From positions 86,481-150,480 of the forward strand of contig NZ_JACDUL010000001.1 in the NCBI RefSeq assembly GCF_013760955.1: 64,000 nt of DNA, read 5' to 3'. Shown in pieces: positions 39,864-48,710 of this stretch (positions are counted from its first letter, which is position 1; every line of letters starts with the position of its first letter). The notes under the pieces were generated by a model, which ran no database searches, was not told where the DNA came from, and saw nothing but the letters and a program-made list of their open reading frames with translations. The position numbers were made by a program, and so were the translations under genes. The DNA is from Methanococcus maripaludis (GTDB taxonomy: Archaea; AGJL01; Methanococci; Methanococcales; Methanococcaceae).

Positions 39864-41888
39864 TTATATTTTTTCCACCTTTGCAGCACATACCTTGTAT
39901 TCTGGGATTTTACAGTTTGGATCCTGAGCAGGATTTGTTAAGATGTTAGCTGCAGTTTCTGCAAAGTGGAACGGCATAAATACAACACCTTGTTTGATAT
40001 TTGGTGTTACTTTCGCATTTACAACGACTTCGCCCCTTCGGGTTGAAACTTTGACTTTCTGTTTGTTTTTAATTCCCATATTTTTGGCATCTTCGGGATG
40101 AATTTCAACAAATCCTTCGTTTATTTCATCAGCCATATGCTTACTTCTTCTGGTCATTGTTCCTGTGTGGTAGTGGAAAATGATCCTACCGGTTGTAAGG
40201 GTCATTGGGTATTCCAAATCTGCCATTTCGTCTGGATCTGCATAGTCTATTGCAAAGATATTTCCAAGTCCATCTGGAGTTAAACATTTTTCACAGTGGA
40301 GAATTGGAGTTCCTGGGTCTTCACAGGTTTTACATGGCCAGTGGAGTCCATCTACACCAAGTCTTTCGTAAGTTACACCTGCGTATTGAGGAGTTACTTT
40401 TGAAATTTCTTGGAATACTTCTTCAGGAGTATTGAAATTAAATAATTCCCCTTGACCCATCTTTTCAGCAATCATTTTCACGATTTTCCAGTCAGCAATT
40501 GCTTCACCAGGAGAATCTACTGCTTTGTTGATTTTTTGGATTCTTCTTTCAGTATTTGAGAAAGTTCCATCCTTTTCAGCCCATGAAGCCCCAGGTAAAA
40601 CTACATCTGCAACCTGTGCGGTTTCTGTTAAGAAAATATCTTGAACGATCAATAAATCAAGGCTTTTCAACGCATGTTCTACGTGGTGAATATCCGGATC
40701 TGAAACCATCGGGTTTTCACCCATTACATAAATACATTTAACCTGTTCTCCAGCTTTTGCAAGCATATCTGGAATCGAAAGACCTACATTTGGATCAACA
40801 GATGTGTTCCATGCTTCTGCATATTTTTCATGGTTTGCAGGAACTGCCTGGTATCCCGGGAATACGTTTGGAAGTGCACCCATGTCACATGCTCCTTGAA
40901 CGTTATTCTGGCCCCTTAATGGATTTACACCAGTTCCCGGTTTTCCAATATTTCCAGTAATCATTGCCAAATTGCAGCAAGATTTTACGTTATTTACACC
41001 GGTTGTGAATTGCGTTATACCCATACAGTAAAGTATCGATGCGGCACCTGCACTACCATACATTTTAGCAGCTTCGACAATTAATTCCGGAGCTACACCA
41101 GATAATTTTGACGCATACTCGGGAGTATAGGTTTCAAGAGTTTTCTTAAGTTCTTCGTATCCTTTTGTCCTATTTTTGATGAATTCTTCATCGATTAATT
41201 TTTCTTTCACGATTACATTCATTATTGCATTTAAAACTGCAATATTTGTACCGGGTAATAACTGTAAGTACAAATCAGCCTGTTTTGCAGTTGGAGTGTA
41301 TCTTGGATCTATTACAATTATTTTAGTTCCCTTTTCTTTTGCACGAACGACTCTTCTCGCAATCAAAGGGTGTTGTTCAAACGTATTTGAACCGATTATG
41401 AATATACAGTCTGCATCTTCTATATCCGAAATTGAATTTGTCATAGCACCTGAACCAAAGGCTTGCCCTAAACCGACCACAGTTGCCGAGTGTCAAAGTC
41501 TCGCACAGTGATCAACATTATTAGTTTTCATTACTGTTCTTGCAAATTTTTGAAATACATAGTTGTCTTCATTGGTACATCTTGCAGATGAAAAGAATCC
41601 GATTTCTTCAGGGGAATAATCTTTTAATTTACCAGAAATCAATTCTAGTGCTTCATCCCATGATGCTTCCACCAATTCTCCATTTTTTCTGATCAATGGA
41701 GTTTTCAACCTATCATCACGGTGTACAAATTCGTGACAATAACTACCTTTAATACAGGTTTTTCCCTCGTTTACAGGGTGTCTTTTAAAAGGATTGGTCC
41801 CAACAAGTTTGCCATCCTTTACTACGAGGTCCACACCGCAACCTGTACCGCAATATGGACAAATCGTATGAATGAAGTTTAATTCCAT
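39864..41888 (-). CDS. fdhA: Formate dehydrogenase, alpha subunit (selenoprotein; UGA = Sec132)
   Basis: A 674-residue molybdo/tungstopterin oxidoreductase read through one in-frame TGA (plus-strand TCA, 41493-41495). Around it the protein reads VDHCARL[12 protein letters not shown], the conserved active-site position that is Sec or Cys in formate dehydrogenases. The N-terminal [4Fe-4S] motif is [14 protein letters not shown] ... TCIKGSYC; the C-terminal molybdopterin-dinucleotide domain follows, with [21 protein letters not shown]. It oxidises formate to CO2. A SECIS-like hairpin lies about 50 nt upstream of the ATG, in the leader. A caller that ends genes at UGA would split it in two. Confidence 0.96.
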
Positions 41889-41939
41889 TTTTTGATCACC
41901 ATTTTAGTTATAAAATGGCAAGTTTGGTTCGATTAAAAA

Positions 41940-41971
41940 GACGGTGTTCCTAAAAACTGGTTCACACCATC
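41940..41971 (-). promoter_or_regulatory. Archaeal SECIS-like element in the fdhA 5' leader
   Basis: On the mRNA strand GAUGGUGU pairs with ACACCGUC in an 8-bp stem (one G-U). Above it is the asymmetric internal loop GAA opposite a single A, then a CC/GG helix and an 8-nt apical loop AGUUUUUA. This is the layout described for archaeal selenocysteine insertion elements. Most archaeal SECIS lie in 3' untranslated regions; a 5' location is known for methanococcal fdhA. It ends 51 nt before the start codon. Confidence 0.85.
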
Positions 41972-42028
41972 CAGTTGTGCTATTATAATTTATTATGACA
42001 TAATGGATAAGATTAAATGAATAAATTG

Positions 42029-42040
42029 AAATATAAAAAA
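42029..42040 (-). promoter_or_regulatory. Candidate TATA box for fdhAB
   Basis: The minus strand reads TTTTTTATATTT, a methanococcal box A-like sequence. A start about 25 nt further would give a leader of roughly 115-120 nt that includes the whole SECIS hairpin. A second TATA-like sequence (TTATAATA, about 41983-41990) would start transcription within the hairpin and is therefore less likely. Confidence 0.4.
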
Positions 42041-42080
42041 TGGTAGATATAGTTAAGTATTTTATGTAGGCTAATGTAGG

Positions 42081-42106
42081 CAGATAAAGTTAGGCTATTT
42101 TATCTG
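42081..42106. repeat. Perfect 8-bp inverted repeat and GGCTA repeats upstream of fdhA
   Basis: CAGATAAA (42081-42088) and TTTATCTG (42099-42106) form a perfect inverted repeat with a 10-bp spacer. Around it the word GGCTA recurs at about 42069, 42093, 42115 and 42124, including a direct repeat TTTGGCTA twice in 17 bp. The element lies between the carbonic anhydrase stop and the fdhA promoter. No T-run follows on the minus strand, so an operator is more likely than a terminator. The rest of the 304-bp spacer 41889-42192 holds the SECIS, TATA candidate and no supported gene. Confidence 0.45.
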
Positions 42107-42192
42107 AACTATTTGGCTAATTTGGCTAGTTAAACTCTAATGGGTTAGATACGGGATGTGTCCGCCACTCAGGCATCATCCACATTCTAATT

Positions 42193-42645
42193 TTAGGCTA
42201 TTTTTACTAAATCCCCTGATTCAATATCCATTACATATCCATCGATATTGATATCTTTAGGGAATGCAGGGTGGTTTTTCAAAAGTTCAACACCTTCGAT
42301 AACATTGGTTTCTTCGCAGTACATTCTGCCAAGCCATGCTTCAAAATCAGGTGTGAAATTTGGATTTGCACCTCGCTCTACCATTTTTTTCTTAACAGTT
42401 TCAAAGTCTGCAGCTGCCATTCCACAATCTGTATGGCCTATAACCATGATGTCTTCAACATCCAAAAGATATACTGCGATCACTAGTGACCTGATTACAT
42501 CTTCGGTTATGATATTTCCTGCGTTCTTGATTACTTTTGCGTCACCTTGAGCTATTCCGAGCTTTTCGGAAAGGAAGTTGACAAGCCTTGTATCCATGCA
42601 GGTCACAATTGCGAGTTTTTTCTTCGGTTTTGCGTTTTCTCCCAA
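42193..42645 (-). CDS. Beta-class carbonic anhydrase
   Basis: A 150-residue beta-carbonic anhydrase similar to the small methanogen Cab type. Zinc ligands are predicted as Cys16 (with Asp18 and Arg20 in CMDTR), His71 and Cys74 in HTDC. It interconverts CO2 and bicarbonate in the cytoplasm. The location between the formate channel cluster and fdhA suggests a role in handling CO2 produced by formate oxidation or supplied for methanogenesis. GGAGG lies before the ATG (GGAGGTTATAACTTGGG region). It is 20 bp downstream of the membrane/OB gene and co-directional. Confidence 0.93.
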   Translation of the reverse strand: MGENAKPKKKLAIVTCMDTRLVNFLSEKLGIAQGDAKVIKNAGNIITEDVIRSLVIAVYLLDVEDIMVIGHTDCGMAAADFETVKKKMVERGANPNFTPDFEAWLGRMYCEETNVIEGVELLKNHPAFPKDINIDGYVMDIESGDLVKIA

Positions 42646-42665
42646 GTTATAACCTCCATGTATCT

Positions 42666-43199
42666 TTAGATTTTTCGGACACCAATTCCATAGATTTTAG
42701 GCTTCCAAAGATTTGGAATACCCATTATTCCGAAAAATTTGTAGTCTTTTGCTACAATTCCGTATAGTTCTATAATATCCCCTTTTTTTATTCCTTCCGG
42801 AACAGGAGAAATTAAGTTGGAGAATATTTCTCCAGTATTATCTTTAACTCGGATAGTTGGTTTCGTAGAAATTCCATATATTACTTTATCCAATTTTCCT
42901 GTGACTTTGACTCTCTGATTTAAGCTATCTTTGGTTATTTCCGATATATTGTATTCCTCAGCGTAGTTTACGTATTCGGGGAGGAGTTGATCTGATAATT
43001 CTTTATTCATCTGAGAAATTTTAATCGGAATTAATGTTAAACCTAAGATAAATGGAATTGCCATAATTAGTATCCATATATTTCTACTAACATAGACAGA
43101 CCACGCTGTAAATACTAAACATATTATCAGCGAAATAAATGCTGATGGCGTGGTTTTTGCGTGTCTTTTTAGATCACTTAGAGATACGTTTAATTGCAT
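42666..43199 (-). CDS. Membrane protein with C-terminal OB-like domain, unknown function
   Basis: A 177-residue protein. About residues 18-60 form two transmembrane segments (FISLIICLVFTAWSVYV and WILIMAIPFILGLTLI). The C-terminal part (NQRVKVTGKLDKVIYGIS ... IKKGDIIELYGIVAKDYKF) has the beta-rich look of an OB/NfeD-like domain facing the cytoplasm. It sits between fdhC (37 bp upstream) and the carbonic anhydrase gene (20 bp downstream) in a tight co-directional set, so a role in formate/CO2 handling or in membrane tethering is plausible. I do not recognise a named family. Confidence 0.7.
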   Translation of the reverse strand: MQLNVSLSDLKRHAKTTPSAFISLIICLVFTAWSVYVSRNIWILIMAIPFILGLTLIPIKISQMNKELSDQLLPEYVNYAEEYNISEITKDSLNQRVKVTGKLDKVIYGISTKPTIRVKDNTGEIFSNLISPVPEGIKKGDIIELYGIVAKDYKFFGIMGIPNLWKPKIYGIGVRKI

Positions 43200-43236
43200 T
43201 ATAACACCAAAAAGATGAAGTTAATGTTCTTCATCT

Positions 43237-44061
43237 TTAGATTTTTTTACCGTATGCGAACTGGTAGATCATTGATACGAATACCACTGCACCGATGATG
43301 TTTCCAATGGTTACTGGAATGATATTCCAAAGCCACCAGTCTGCAACGCTTACTGTTGCACCAAGCATCATACCTGCAGGGATGAAATACATGTTTGCCA
43401 CACAGTGCTCAAATCCGGTTGCAACGAACGCCATGATTGGGAACCATATCATGAAGAACTTACCGAGAATACTCGTTGAAGCCATTGAACCAATAACTGC
43501 AAGGTTAACTAACCAGTTACAACCAATACCTTTAACAAGTGCTGCAAGCCATCCGACAGATCCTGCTGCCATGTATGGTAAAACTTTAGCTTGAGCGGTG
43601 TTTATTGCTGATTGACCAAATGCATTTACACTAGCTGCACCGGTTGTCGTGTCAAATGATCTCAATGGACCAAATGCCATCATTGAAGCATATATTAAGG
43701 AACCAATAAGGTTACCAATGTAAACATAAATCCATACTTTTATCAACTGTGCATAGGAAGCCTTTCTCTGGAAAACTGCTACAGGCAGTAACATCATATC
43801 TCCAGTAACCAGTTCCATTCCTGTTAAGATAATCAAGATCAGCCCTACGGGGAACACTGCGGCTGCCATGAATTTACCAAAACCGGCACCTAATGCCGTA
43901 CCTATTCCTGTTCCTACAACGGTAGCGAGTCCACCACCTATTGCAATGTAAGCGCCGCCCATAACTCCTCTGACAAGAAGTTGGCTTGGACTAAGGTTTC
44001 CTTTTACCTGACCTGCATTTCCTGCAAGTTCCACCATTTTGTCGGGTGGGTTTACATCCAT
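43237..44061 (-). CDS. fdhC: Formate channel of the FNT family
   Basis: A 274-residue formate/nitrite transporter with about six transmembrane helices. It has the GGAYIAIGGGLATVVG first helix, the conserved ELVTGDMMLLP loop, the NWLVNLAVIGSMAS half-helix motif and GFEHCVANMYFIP. It imports formate for FdhAB. GGAGGTAATATC precedes the ATG. It is first in a set with the membrane/OB protein and carbonic anhydrase. A hairpin lies in the leader about 32 nt before the start. Confidence 0.95.
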   Translation of the reverse strand: MDVNPPDKMVELAGNAGQVKGNLSPSQLLVRGVMGGAYIAIGGGLATVVGTGIGTALGAGFGKFMAAAVFPVGLILIILTGMELVTGDMMLLPVAVFQRKASYAQLIKVWIYVYIGNLIGSLIYASMMAFGPLRSFDTTTGAASVNAFGQSAINTAQAKVLPYMAAGSVGWLAALVKGIGCNWLVNLAVIGSMASTSILGKFFMIWFPIMAFVATGFEHCVANMYFIPAGMMLGATVSVADWWLWNIIPVTIGNIIGAVVFVSMIYQFAYGKKI

Positions 44062-44092
44062 GATATTACCTCCATGTGAATATTGTGGTCTT

Positions 44093-44110
44093 GTGGGGTA
44101 CTACCACCAC
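44093..44110 (-). promoter_or_regulatory. Hairpin in the fdhC leader
   Basis: The mRNA strand reads GUGG-U-GGU-AGU-ACC-CCAC, a 7-bp stem with one bulged U and a three-base loop. It lies between a TATA-like region (AACTATAATATATAATA on the minus strand, about 44119-44135) and the ribosome binding site. It may be an RNA structure or, as DNA, an operator. This is visible in sequence; the role is unknown. Confidence 0.35.
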
Positions 44111-44295
44111 ATATGTATGTATTATATATTATAGTTATCGGTTGAGAACGTATCATAAAGGTTAAATACTGTATTATATTAAAAAAAGAGAGTAATTTAC
44201 ACGTATTAATTAATAATTTTTGTTAATTAATATTAATTAACTTCAAGTTGTTGAAATTTTTTAGTATTCTAACTTTAAAAAAATAAAAAATGGGT

Positions 44296-44541
44296 TTAAG
44301 CCATTGTGAACTGGCCTTCGTCTGCTTTAACTGCGGTACCGTATCCTAAAAATTTACCATCTGCACAAGCAATCCTAAAAGCTACTAATCCCATACCGCC
44401 TTTAGCAAGTACTTGTTTTTTTAAATCTTCAACGATAGCATCTACATTATCAGATACTGCAGAGACTATGCCCATATAGTACAGCCCGAGCCCGGGAATG
44501 TCATCTGCAGTGGTAATTATAAACTTTCCTTCAAAAACCAT
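44296..44541 (-). CDS. YbjQ-like (UPF0145) small protein
   Basis: An 81-residue protein that starts MVFEGKFIITTADDIPGLGLYYMGIVSAV, similar to the opening of the YbjQ/UPF0145 heavy-metal-binding fold, and ends with GLVAFRIACADGKFLGYGTAVKADE. It is shorter than typical 105-residue members, missing the middle helical segment. GGTGTCCTT before the ATG at 44541 excludes the longer frame. It lies alone between fdhC and the histidine kinase gene; function unknown. Confidence 0.65.
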   Translation of the reverse strand: MVFEGKFIITTADDIPGLGLYYMGIVSAVSDNVDAIVEDLKKQVLAKGGMGLVAFRIACADGKFLGYGTAVKADEGQFTMA

Positions 44542-44753
44542 AAGGACACCTCTTAGATATACGCGCCCCACAAAACCATTCATAATTTTGATATTGAAAA
44601 TATATATAATTTATTATCTGGATATTTGTATGTAAAATTATAAAATAAATATTAAGATCATTTTAAGGATAATATTTATTCAAATTTAAAAAAACTCTAA
44701 AAAATCGCCAGTACTCTTTTAAAAATATAATATTTTAAAAAAAATAATTCAGT

Positions 44754-46673
44754 TTATTGGGATTCGGTAGATATTGGAAGGAGTATGTGGAATGTACTTC
44801 CCTTTCCAAGTTCACTTTCAACCCAGATCGAACCTTTGTGTGCTTCGACAATACTTTTACAGACTGCAAGTCCAAGACCTGATCCACCTTTTTTCCGCTT
44901 TGTTGATGAATCAACCTGGTAAAACCTGTTGAATACTTTTTCCATGTCTTTTTTAGGAATACCTGCACCGTGATCAGTTACTTTCAAATGAACGTGTTCG
45001 TCCTCTAAAACACCACTTATCATAATGGATTCATTTGCAGGACTGAATTTTATCGCATTTTCTATCAAATTAGTGAGAACCTGAGTAATCCTATCTTTAT
45101 CTGCTTCAATAGTAATTTCTTCAACTTCCCTGTTTAATTTAATATTTTTTTCAGTTGCAAGCGGCTTTAAATATTCGATAACATCGCATACTATTCCTTT
45201 AAGATTTACCTTTTCGCGGTACATCTCAAGTTCTCCACGTTCAATCTTTGAAAGATCAAGCATACTCTCAATTAATCTCCTAAGTCTTACGATGTTATCG
45301 TCTGCAACCTGCAAACACTTTTTCTGGGAATCGTTTATTGCACCCATTGTACCATCAAGGACCAGTTCAACGTAACCCTTTATTGAAGTAAGCGGAGTTC
45401 TTAATTCGTGTGAAACAATTGCAATTAATTCGGATTTTAAATTATCGAGTTCTTTTAATTCATTATATGATGCCTTCAATTCTTCTGCGTGTTTCTTTAG
45501 CTTTTCATCAGAAATATTGATTTGAGTTGCCATCTTGTTAAATGCTTTTGCAAGTTCACCAAATTCATCGTCAGAATCAACAATGACTTTTTGATCGTAT
45601 CTTCCATTACTTACCCGTTCGGCACCCTGCTTTAATTGTTCAAGTGGACTTATTATTCCTCGATTTATAAGGTATGAGACCATCAAGGCAATAAATAATC
45701 CAATCAATCCAACTGCAAAGGTTTGATTTCTAACATCTGCCTGTAATGCTAAAAACTTACTTTCGGGAGTTCCGACAAATAACATTCCTATAATTTTGCC
45801 ATTTGAATCATAAATTGGCTCATAAGCCGTTAAATACCATTCATTTACAACAAAAGCCCTACCATAGTACGTGTTTCCATCCAAAACAACATATTTATAG
45901 ACCTCTTCTGAAACAAGTGTTCCAATTGCCCTTCCACCATTGTCCTGAACATTTGTGGATATCCTGACACCACCTAAAAATATTGTTGTAGCATCTTTTG
46001 AAGCGTCTTTTACAGTATCCACAATAGAATAATCCTTATTCAGAATATCTGCTGCCATTGCAGCCCCAAGTAAAGTTCCATCTTCATCATAGATTGGTTC
46101 AATAGATATCAAAGCCATTGCACTATCTTGAACACTTTCCGTAGAATCTATCGAATCTTCTGTTCCTTTTATATCAATATTTACTATTTCATCAACATTT
46201 TCGTATTTTATGGCTTCTTTATCGAGAACTTCTATTGAGGTGTATCCAGTACTGTTTATTACCATTTTAAAAAGACTTTCATAAGATTTATCCCCGGTTA
46301 CATCAGAATTCGACCTTGCAATTACATTTCCATCTTTATCAAAAAAAACAACAAAATCAGGATCTGATGCATCCTTATAAGATAATGCCACATTTTTCAG
46401 TTCCAATGTATTGCCCTTCTTTAAAAGATCAACAGTATCCCCATTAGAAACGATATACTTGTTCATTGCAGAAATTTTATCCAGTTTAAGAGTTACCACA
46501 CTCTCTGCAGTATTTAAATCATCATTTATTTTTTCCTGTGCCTGGTTTGTCATTTCGGTGTTTATCGTATCAGTAGATACCGCACCGAGCATTACTATTG
46601 GAATTAACGCCGTGATTATGGAATAAATTATTAATTTAGTTCCCAATCGTTTAATAGGAGGTATAGTGTTCAT
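44754..46673 (-). CDS. dCache-HAMP sensor histidine kinase
   Basis: A 639-residue membrane kinase. A first transmembrane helix (about 13-31) and a second (about 319-336) enclose an extracellular double-Cache-type sensor domain of roughly 285 residues, with [14 protein letters not shown] and [21 protein letters not shown] as its two PAS-like hallmarks. HAMP (about 337-390), a short coiled coil, HisKA with SHELRTPL (His422) and an HATPase domain ([23 protein letters not shown]) follow. It senses an external small molecule and phosphorylates the receiver encoded 26 bp upstream. Its ligand is not evident. Confidence 0.9.
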   Translation of the reverse strand: MNTIPPIKRLGTKLIIYSIITALIPIVMLGAVSTDTINTEMTNQAQEKINDDLNTAESVVTLKLDKISAMNKYIVSNGDTVDLLKKGNTLELKNVALSYKDASDPDFVVFFDKDGNVIARSNSDVTGDKSYESLFKMVINSTGYTSIEVLDKEAIKYENVDEIVNIDIKGTEDSIDSTESVQDSAMALISIEPIYDEDGTLLGAAMAADILNKDYSIVDTVKDASKDATTIFLGGVRISTNVQDNGGRAIGTLVSEEVYKYVVLDGNTYYGRAFVVNEWYLTAYEPIYDSNGKIIGMLFVGTPESKFLALQADVRNQTFAVGLIGLFIALMVSYLINRGIISPLEQLKQGAERVSNGRYDQKVIVDSDDEFGELAKAFNKMATQINISDEKLKKHAEELKASYNELKELDNLKSELIAIVSHELRTPLTSIKGYVELVLDGTMGAINDSQKKCLQVADDNIVRLRRLIESMLDLSKIERGELEMYREKVNLKGIVCDVIEYLKPLATEKNIKLNREVEEITIEADKDRITQVLTNLIENAIKFSPANESIMISGVLEDEHVHLKVTDHGAGIPKKDMEKVFNRFYQVDSSTKRKKGGSGLGLAVCKSIVEAHKGSIWVESELGKGSTFHILLPISTESQ

Positions 46674-46699
46674 TTCAATCCCCTAACCCTTAATGTAAT

Positions 46700-47059
46700 T
46701 TAATTTTTATTAAGTATTGAACTAACCTTTTCCATTAAATCTTCCCTATCAAAAGGTTTAACAACACAATCATCAACTTTTTTATTAATCGCAGTTTCAA
46801 GAGTACTCATTTGTGCATTTGCAGTCAATACAATTACAGGAATCTCAAAACCTTCATTTCTAATTTTATCCAAGAACTCCCATCCTGTCATTCCTGGCAT
46901 CATAATATCAAGAATAATTAGATCTGGATTCTCCTTAACCTGTTCGAGCCCCTGATATCCATCATGTGCCACGATAACTTCATAATTATTAATTTCTAAA
47001 ATAATTTTAACGAGATTCAATATATCTTCTTCATCTTCAACTACTAAAATTTTTTTCAT
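46700..47059 (-). CDS. Stand-alone CheY-like response regulator receiver
   Basis: A 119-residue receiver domain without output domain. Acidic residues in VVEDEED, phospho-acceptor Asp51 in LIILDIMMPG, the Thr in VIVLTANAQ and the Lys in VVKPFD are present. It precedes the kinase in the same operon. It must act by protein contact, since no DNA-binding part is present. The ATG at 47059 is preferred because GGTGTATCG precedes it; the in-frame GTG at 47068 overlaps this signal. Confidence 0.9.
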   Translation of the reverse strand: MKKILVVEDEEDILNLVKIILEINNYEVIVAHDGYQGLEQVKENPDLIILDIMMPGMTGWEFLDKIRNEGFEIPVIVLTANAQMSTLETAINKKVDDCVVKPFDREDLMEKVSSILNKN

Positions 47060-47282
47060 TCGATACACCTAATTTAGGGTTAAATCATCATAATTGGCTT
47101 TGATTTAAAAAAGATAGACTTGTGGTACTCAGAGCACACATCACATATATAAATATGACCTCATATAATAAGCAAAAAAAACTATGACCGTATAATATTT
47201 ATAGATTACGAAGCACATTTATATTGTTATTTAAATTACTGGTACTTTAAAATTATTATTTAATCTAAATACTGGTGTTATT

Positions 47283-48686
47283 GTGGAATTTATCGAATTC
47301 GGGTACGGTACTTCAACAGATGAAAATTCTTTAAAAGCGGGGGCTCATGCTGCATCCAATGCTTTGAAAATGATGAAGAAGTATTCAGAAAAACCAAATA
47401 TTGTATTTTTATATTCTTCTCCAGACTATGATCCTGAAGAAGTTCTTAACGGAGTAAAGTTAATTCTTGGAAACACTGTACAGATAGTCGGTGGAAGTTC
47501 AAAATTCCAAGTTTGTGGAAATAAATTTTTGGAAAACGGGGTTTCGATTGGAATTTTGGGTTCAAAATACTTCAGTACCGGAATGGGTGTCGGACTTGGA
47601 ATTTCGATAAACCCAAAAGAATCGGGAAAAAAAGCAGTTAAAGATGCAGTTGAAAACCTCGGGATGCTTCCAAAATTGCTTTATGTAATAATGGATTTTT
47701 GTAAATGCGAAGAACAGGTTTTAAAAGGAATTGTTGAAGAACTTGGGGTTACAATCCCGATTTTTGGAGGAGTTTCCTCCGATAATTTCGAATTCGAACA
47801 TACATACCAGTATGGAAACGATGTTTATCTCGACAGTATTGTTTGCGTCGCATTTGGTGGGGATATCGTACCAAAAATATCATACAATGACCACGAGTAC
47901 AAAGAACATCATGGAAAATTGGAAAATGTAATAAATAAATCAGAAAAACGTGCTATTGAAGAAATAGGAAATATTTCTGCAATAAAAAGATATATTGAAA
48001 TTTCAGGATATGAGGGTTCTGTAAAAGACCTTGAAAAAGACCCTAAATTCTATTTATCACATCCTTTAGGTATTTTGGATACTGCAGGAGATATCCATTT
48101 TAAAGGTCCGATAGCAATTAAAAATAAAAAATTAATTACAGGGTCCAATATAAGCAACTCAAATGAATTAAAAATAGAAACTATTGATAAAAATGAATTG
48201 AAAAAGATATTTGAAACCAACACAAATGTTTTGAAGAATACTCAACCACATTATGACCCTGCATTTACATTTTACAATATTTCATCGTTTTTATCAGAAA
48301 TTGATCCTGAAGAAATTGAAAAACTGATTGAAAATTCGGATATAAATCCGTTTTTTGGAAGTTCGACTTTTGGAGAAATATCTTTTAGAAAATATGGAAA
48401 CTATTCAATGAGCATGTGTTCTTTTGCACCAGATTTAGTTACGATAAGTGCAAAAGAAGGAATTCACATGTTTACAAAACACCCTGCAACAAAAGAAACA
48501 CTTTTAAAAATCCACGAACTTGGAGGTTCGGTAAAAGTTGAAGAACTTGCAAAATCGCTTGGAATACATAGGAGATCTGCATACGATAGGATCGACCCAC
48601 TCTTAAAATACGGTTTTATCGAAAAAGACCAAGCAGTAATCACTATCACTGACTTTGGAAAACTTCTGCTTAAATTCGAATTTTAA
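47283..48686 (+). CDS. FIST-domain sensor protein with C-terminal winged helix
   Basis: A 467-residue protein. FIST_N covers about residues 25-220 (ALKMMKKYSEKPNIVFLYSSPDYDPEEVLNG, IVGGSSKFQVCG, IPIFGGVSSDNF) and FIST_C about 235-385 (YLSHPLGILDTAGDIHFKGPIAI, NPFFGSSTFGEI). Residues about 400-467 form a winged helix-turn-helix (VKVEELAKSLGIHRRSAYDRIDPLLKYGFIEK, in pieces). FIST domains are predicted ligand sensors, often beside two-component genes; a fused DNA-binding wing makes a one-protein sensor-regulator. It is divergent from the receiver/kinase operon over a 223-bp spacer. Start is GTG with GGTGTTATT upstream. Confidence 0.82.
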   Translation: MEFIEFGYGTSTDENSLKAGAHAASNALKMMKKYSEKPNIVFLYSSPDYDPEEVLNGVKLILGNTVQIVGGSSKFQVCGNKFLENGVSIGILGSKYFSTGMGVGLGISINPKESGKKAVKDAVENLGMLPKLLYVIMDFCKCEEQVLKGIVEELGVTIPIFGGVSSDNFEFEHTYQYGNDVYLDSIVCVAFGGDIVPKISYNDHEYKEHHGKLENVINKSEKRAIEEIGNISAIKRYIEISGYEGSVKDLEKDPKFYLSHPLGILDTAGDIHFKGPIAIKNKKLITGSNISNSNELKIETIDKNELKKIFETNTNVLKNTQPHYDPAFTFYNISSFLSEIDPEEIEKLIENSDINPFFGSSTFGEISFRKYGNYSMSMCSFAPDLVTISAKEGIHMFTKHPATKETLLKIHELGGSVKVEELAKSLGIHRRSAYDRIDPLLKYGFIEKDQAVITITDFGKLLLKFEF

Positions 48687-48710
48687 TTAAAAAAAATAAA
48701 ATAAAAAAAT

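Noticed and set aside
41478-41495. fdhA read as two adjacent genes or a pseudogene because of the in-frame TGA
   Set aside because: Conserved formate dehydrogenase sequence continues in the same frame across the codon, at the known Sec/Cys position, and a SECIS-like hairpin is present.
42081-42106. Intrinsic terminator after the carbonic anhydrase gene
   Set aside because: The inverted repeat is not followed by a T-run on the minus strand.
42126-42185. A 19-codon open frame just after the carbonic anhydrase stop (starting MWMMPEW)
   Set aside because: It is short, has no ribosome binding site and overlaps the GGCTA repeat region; no evidence that it is translated.
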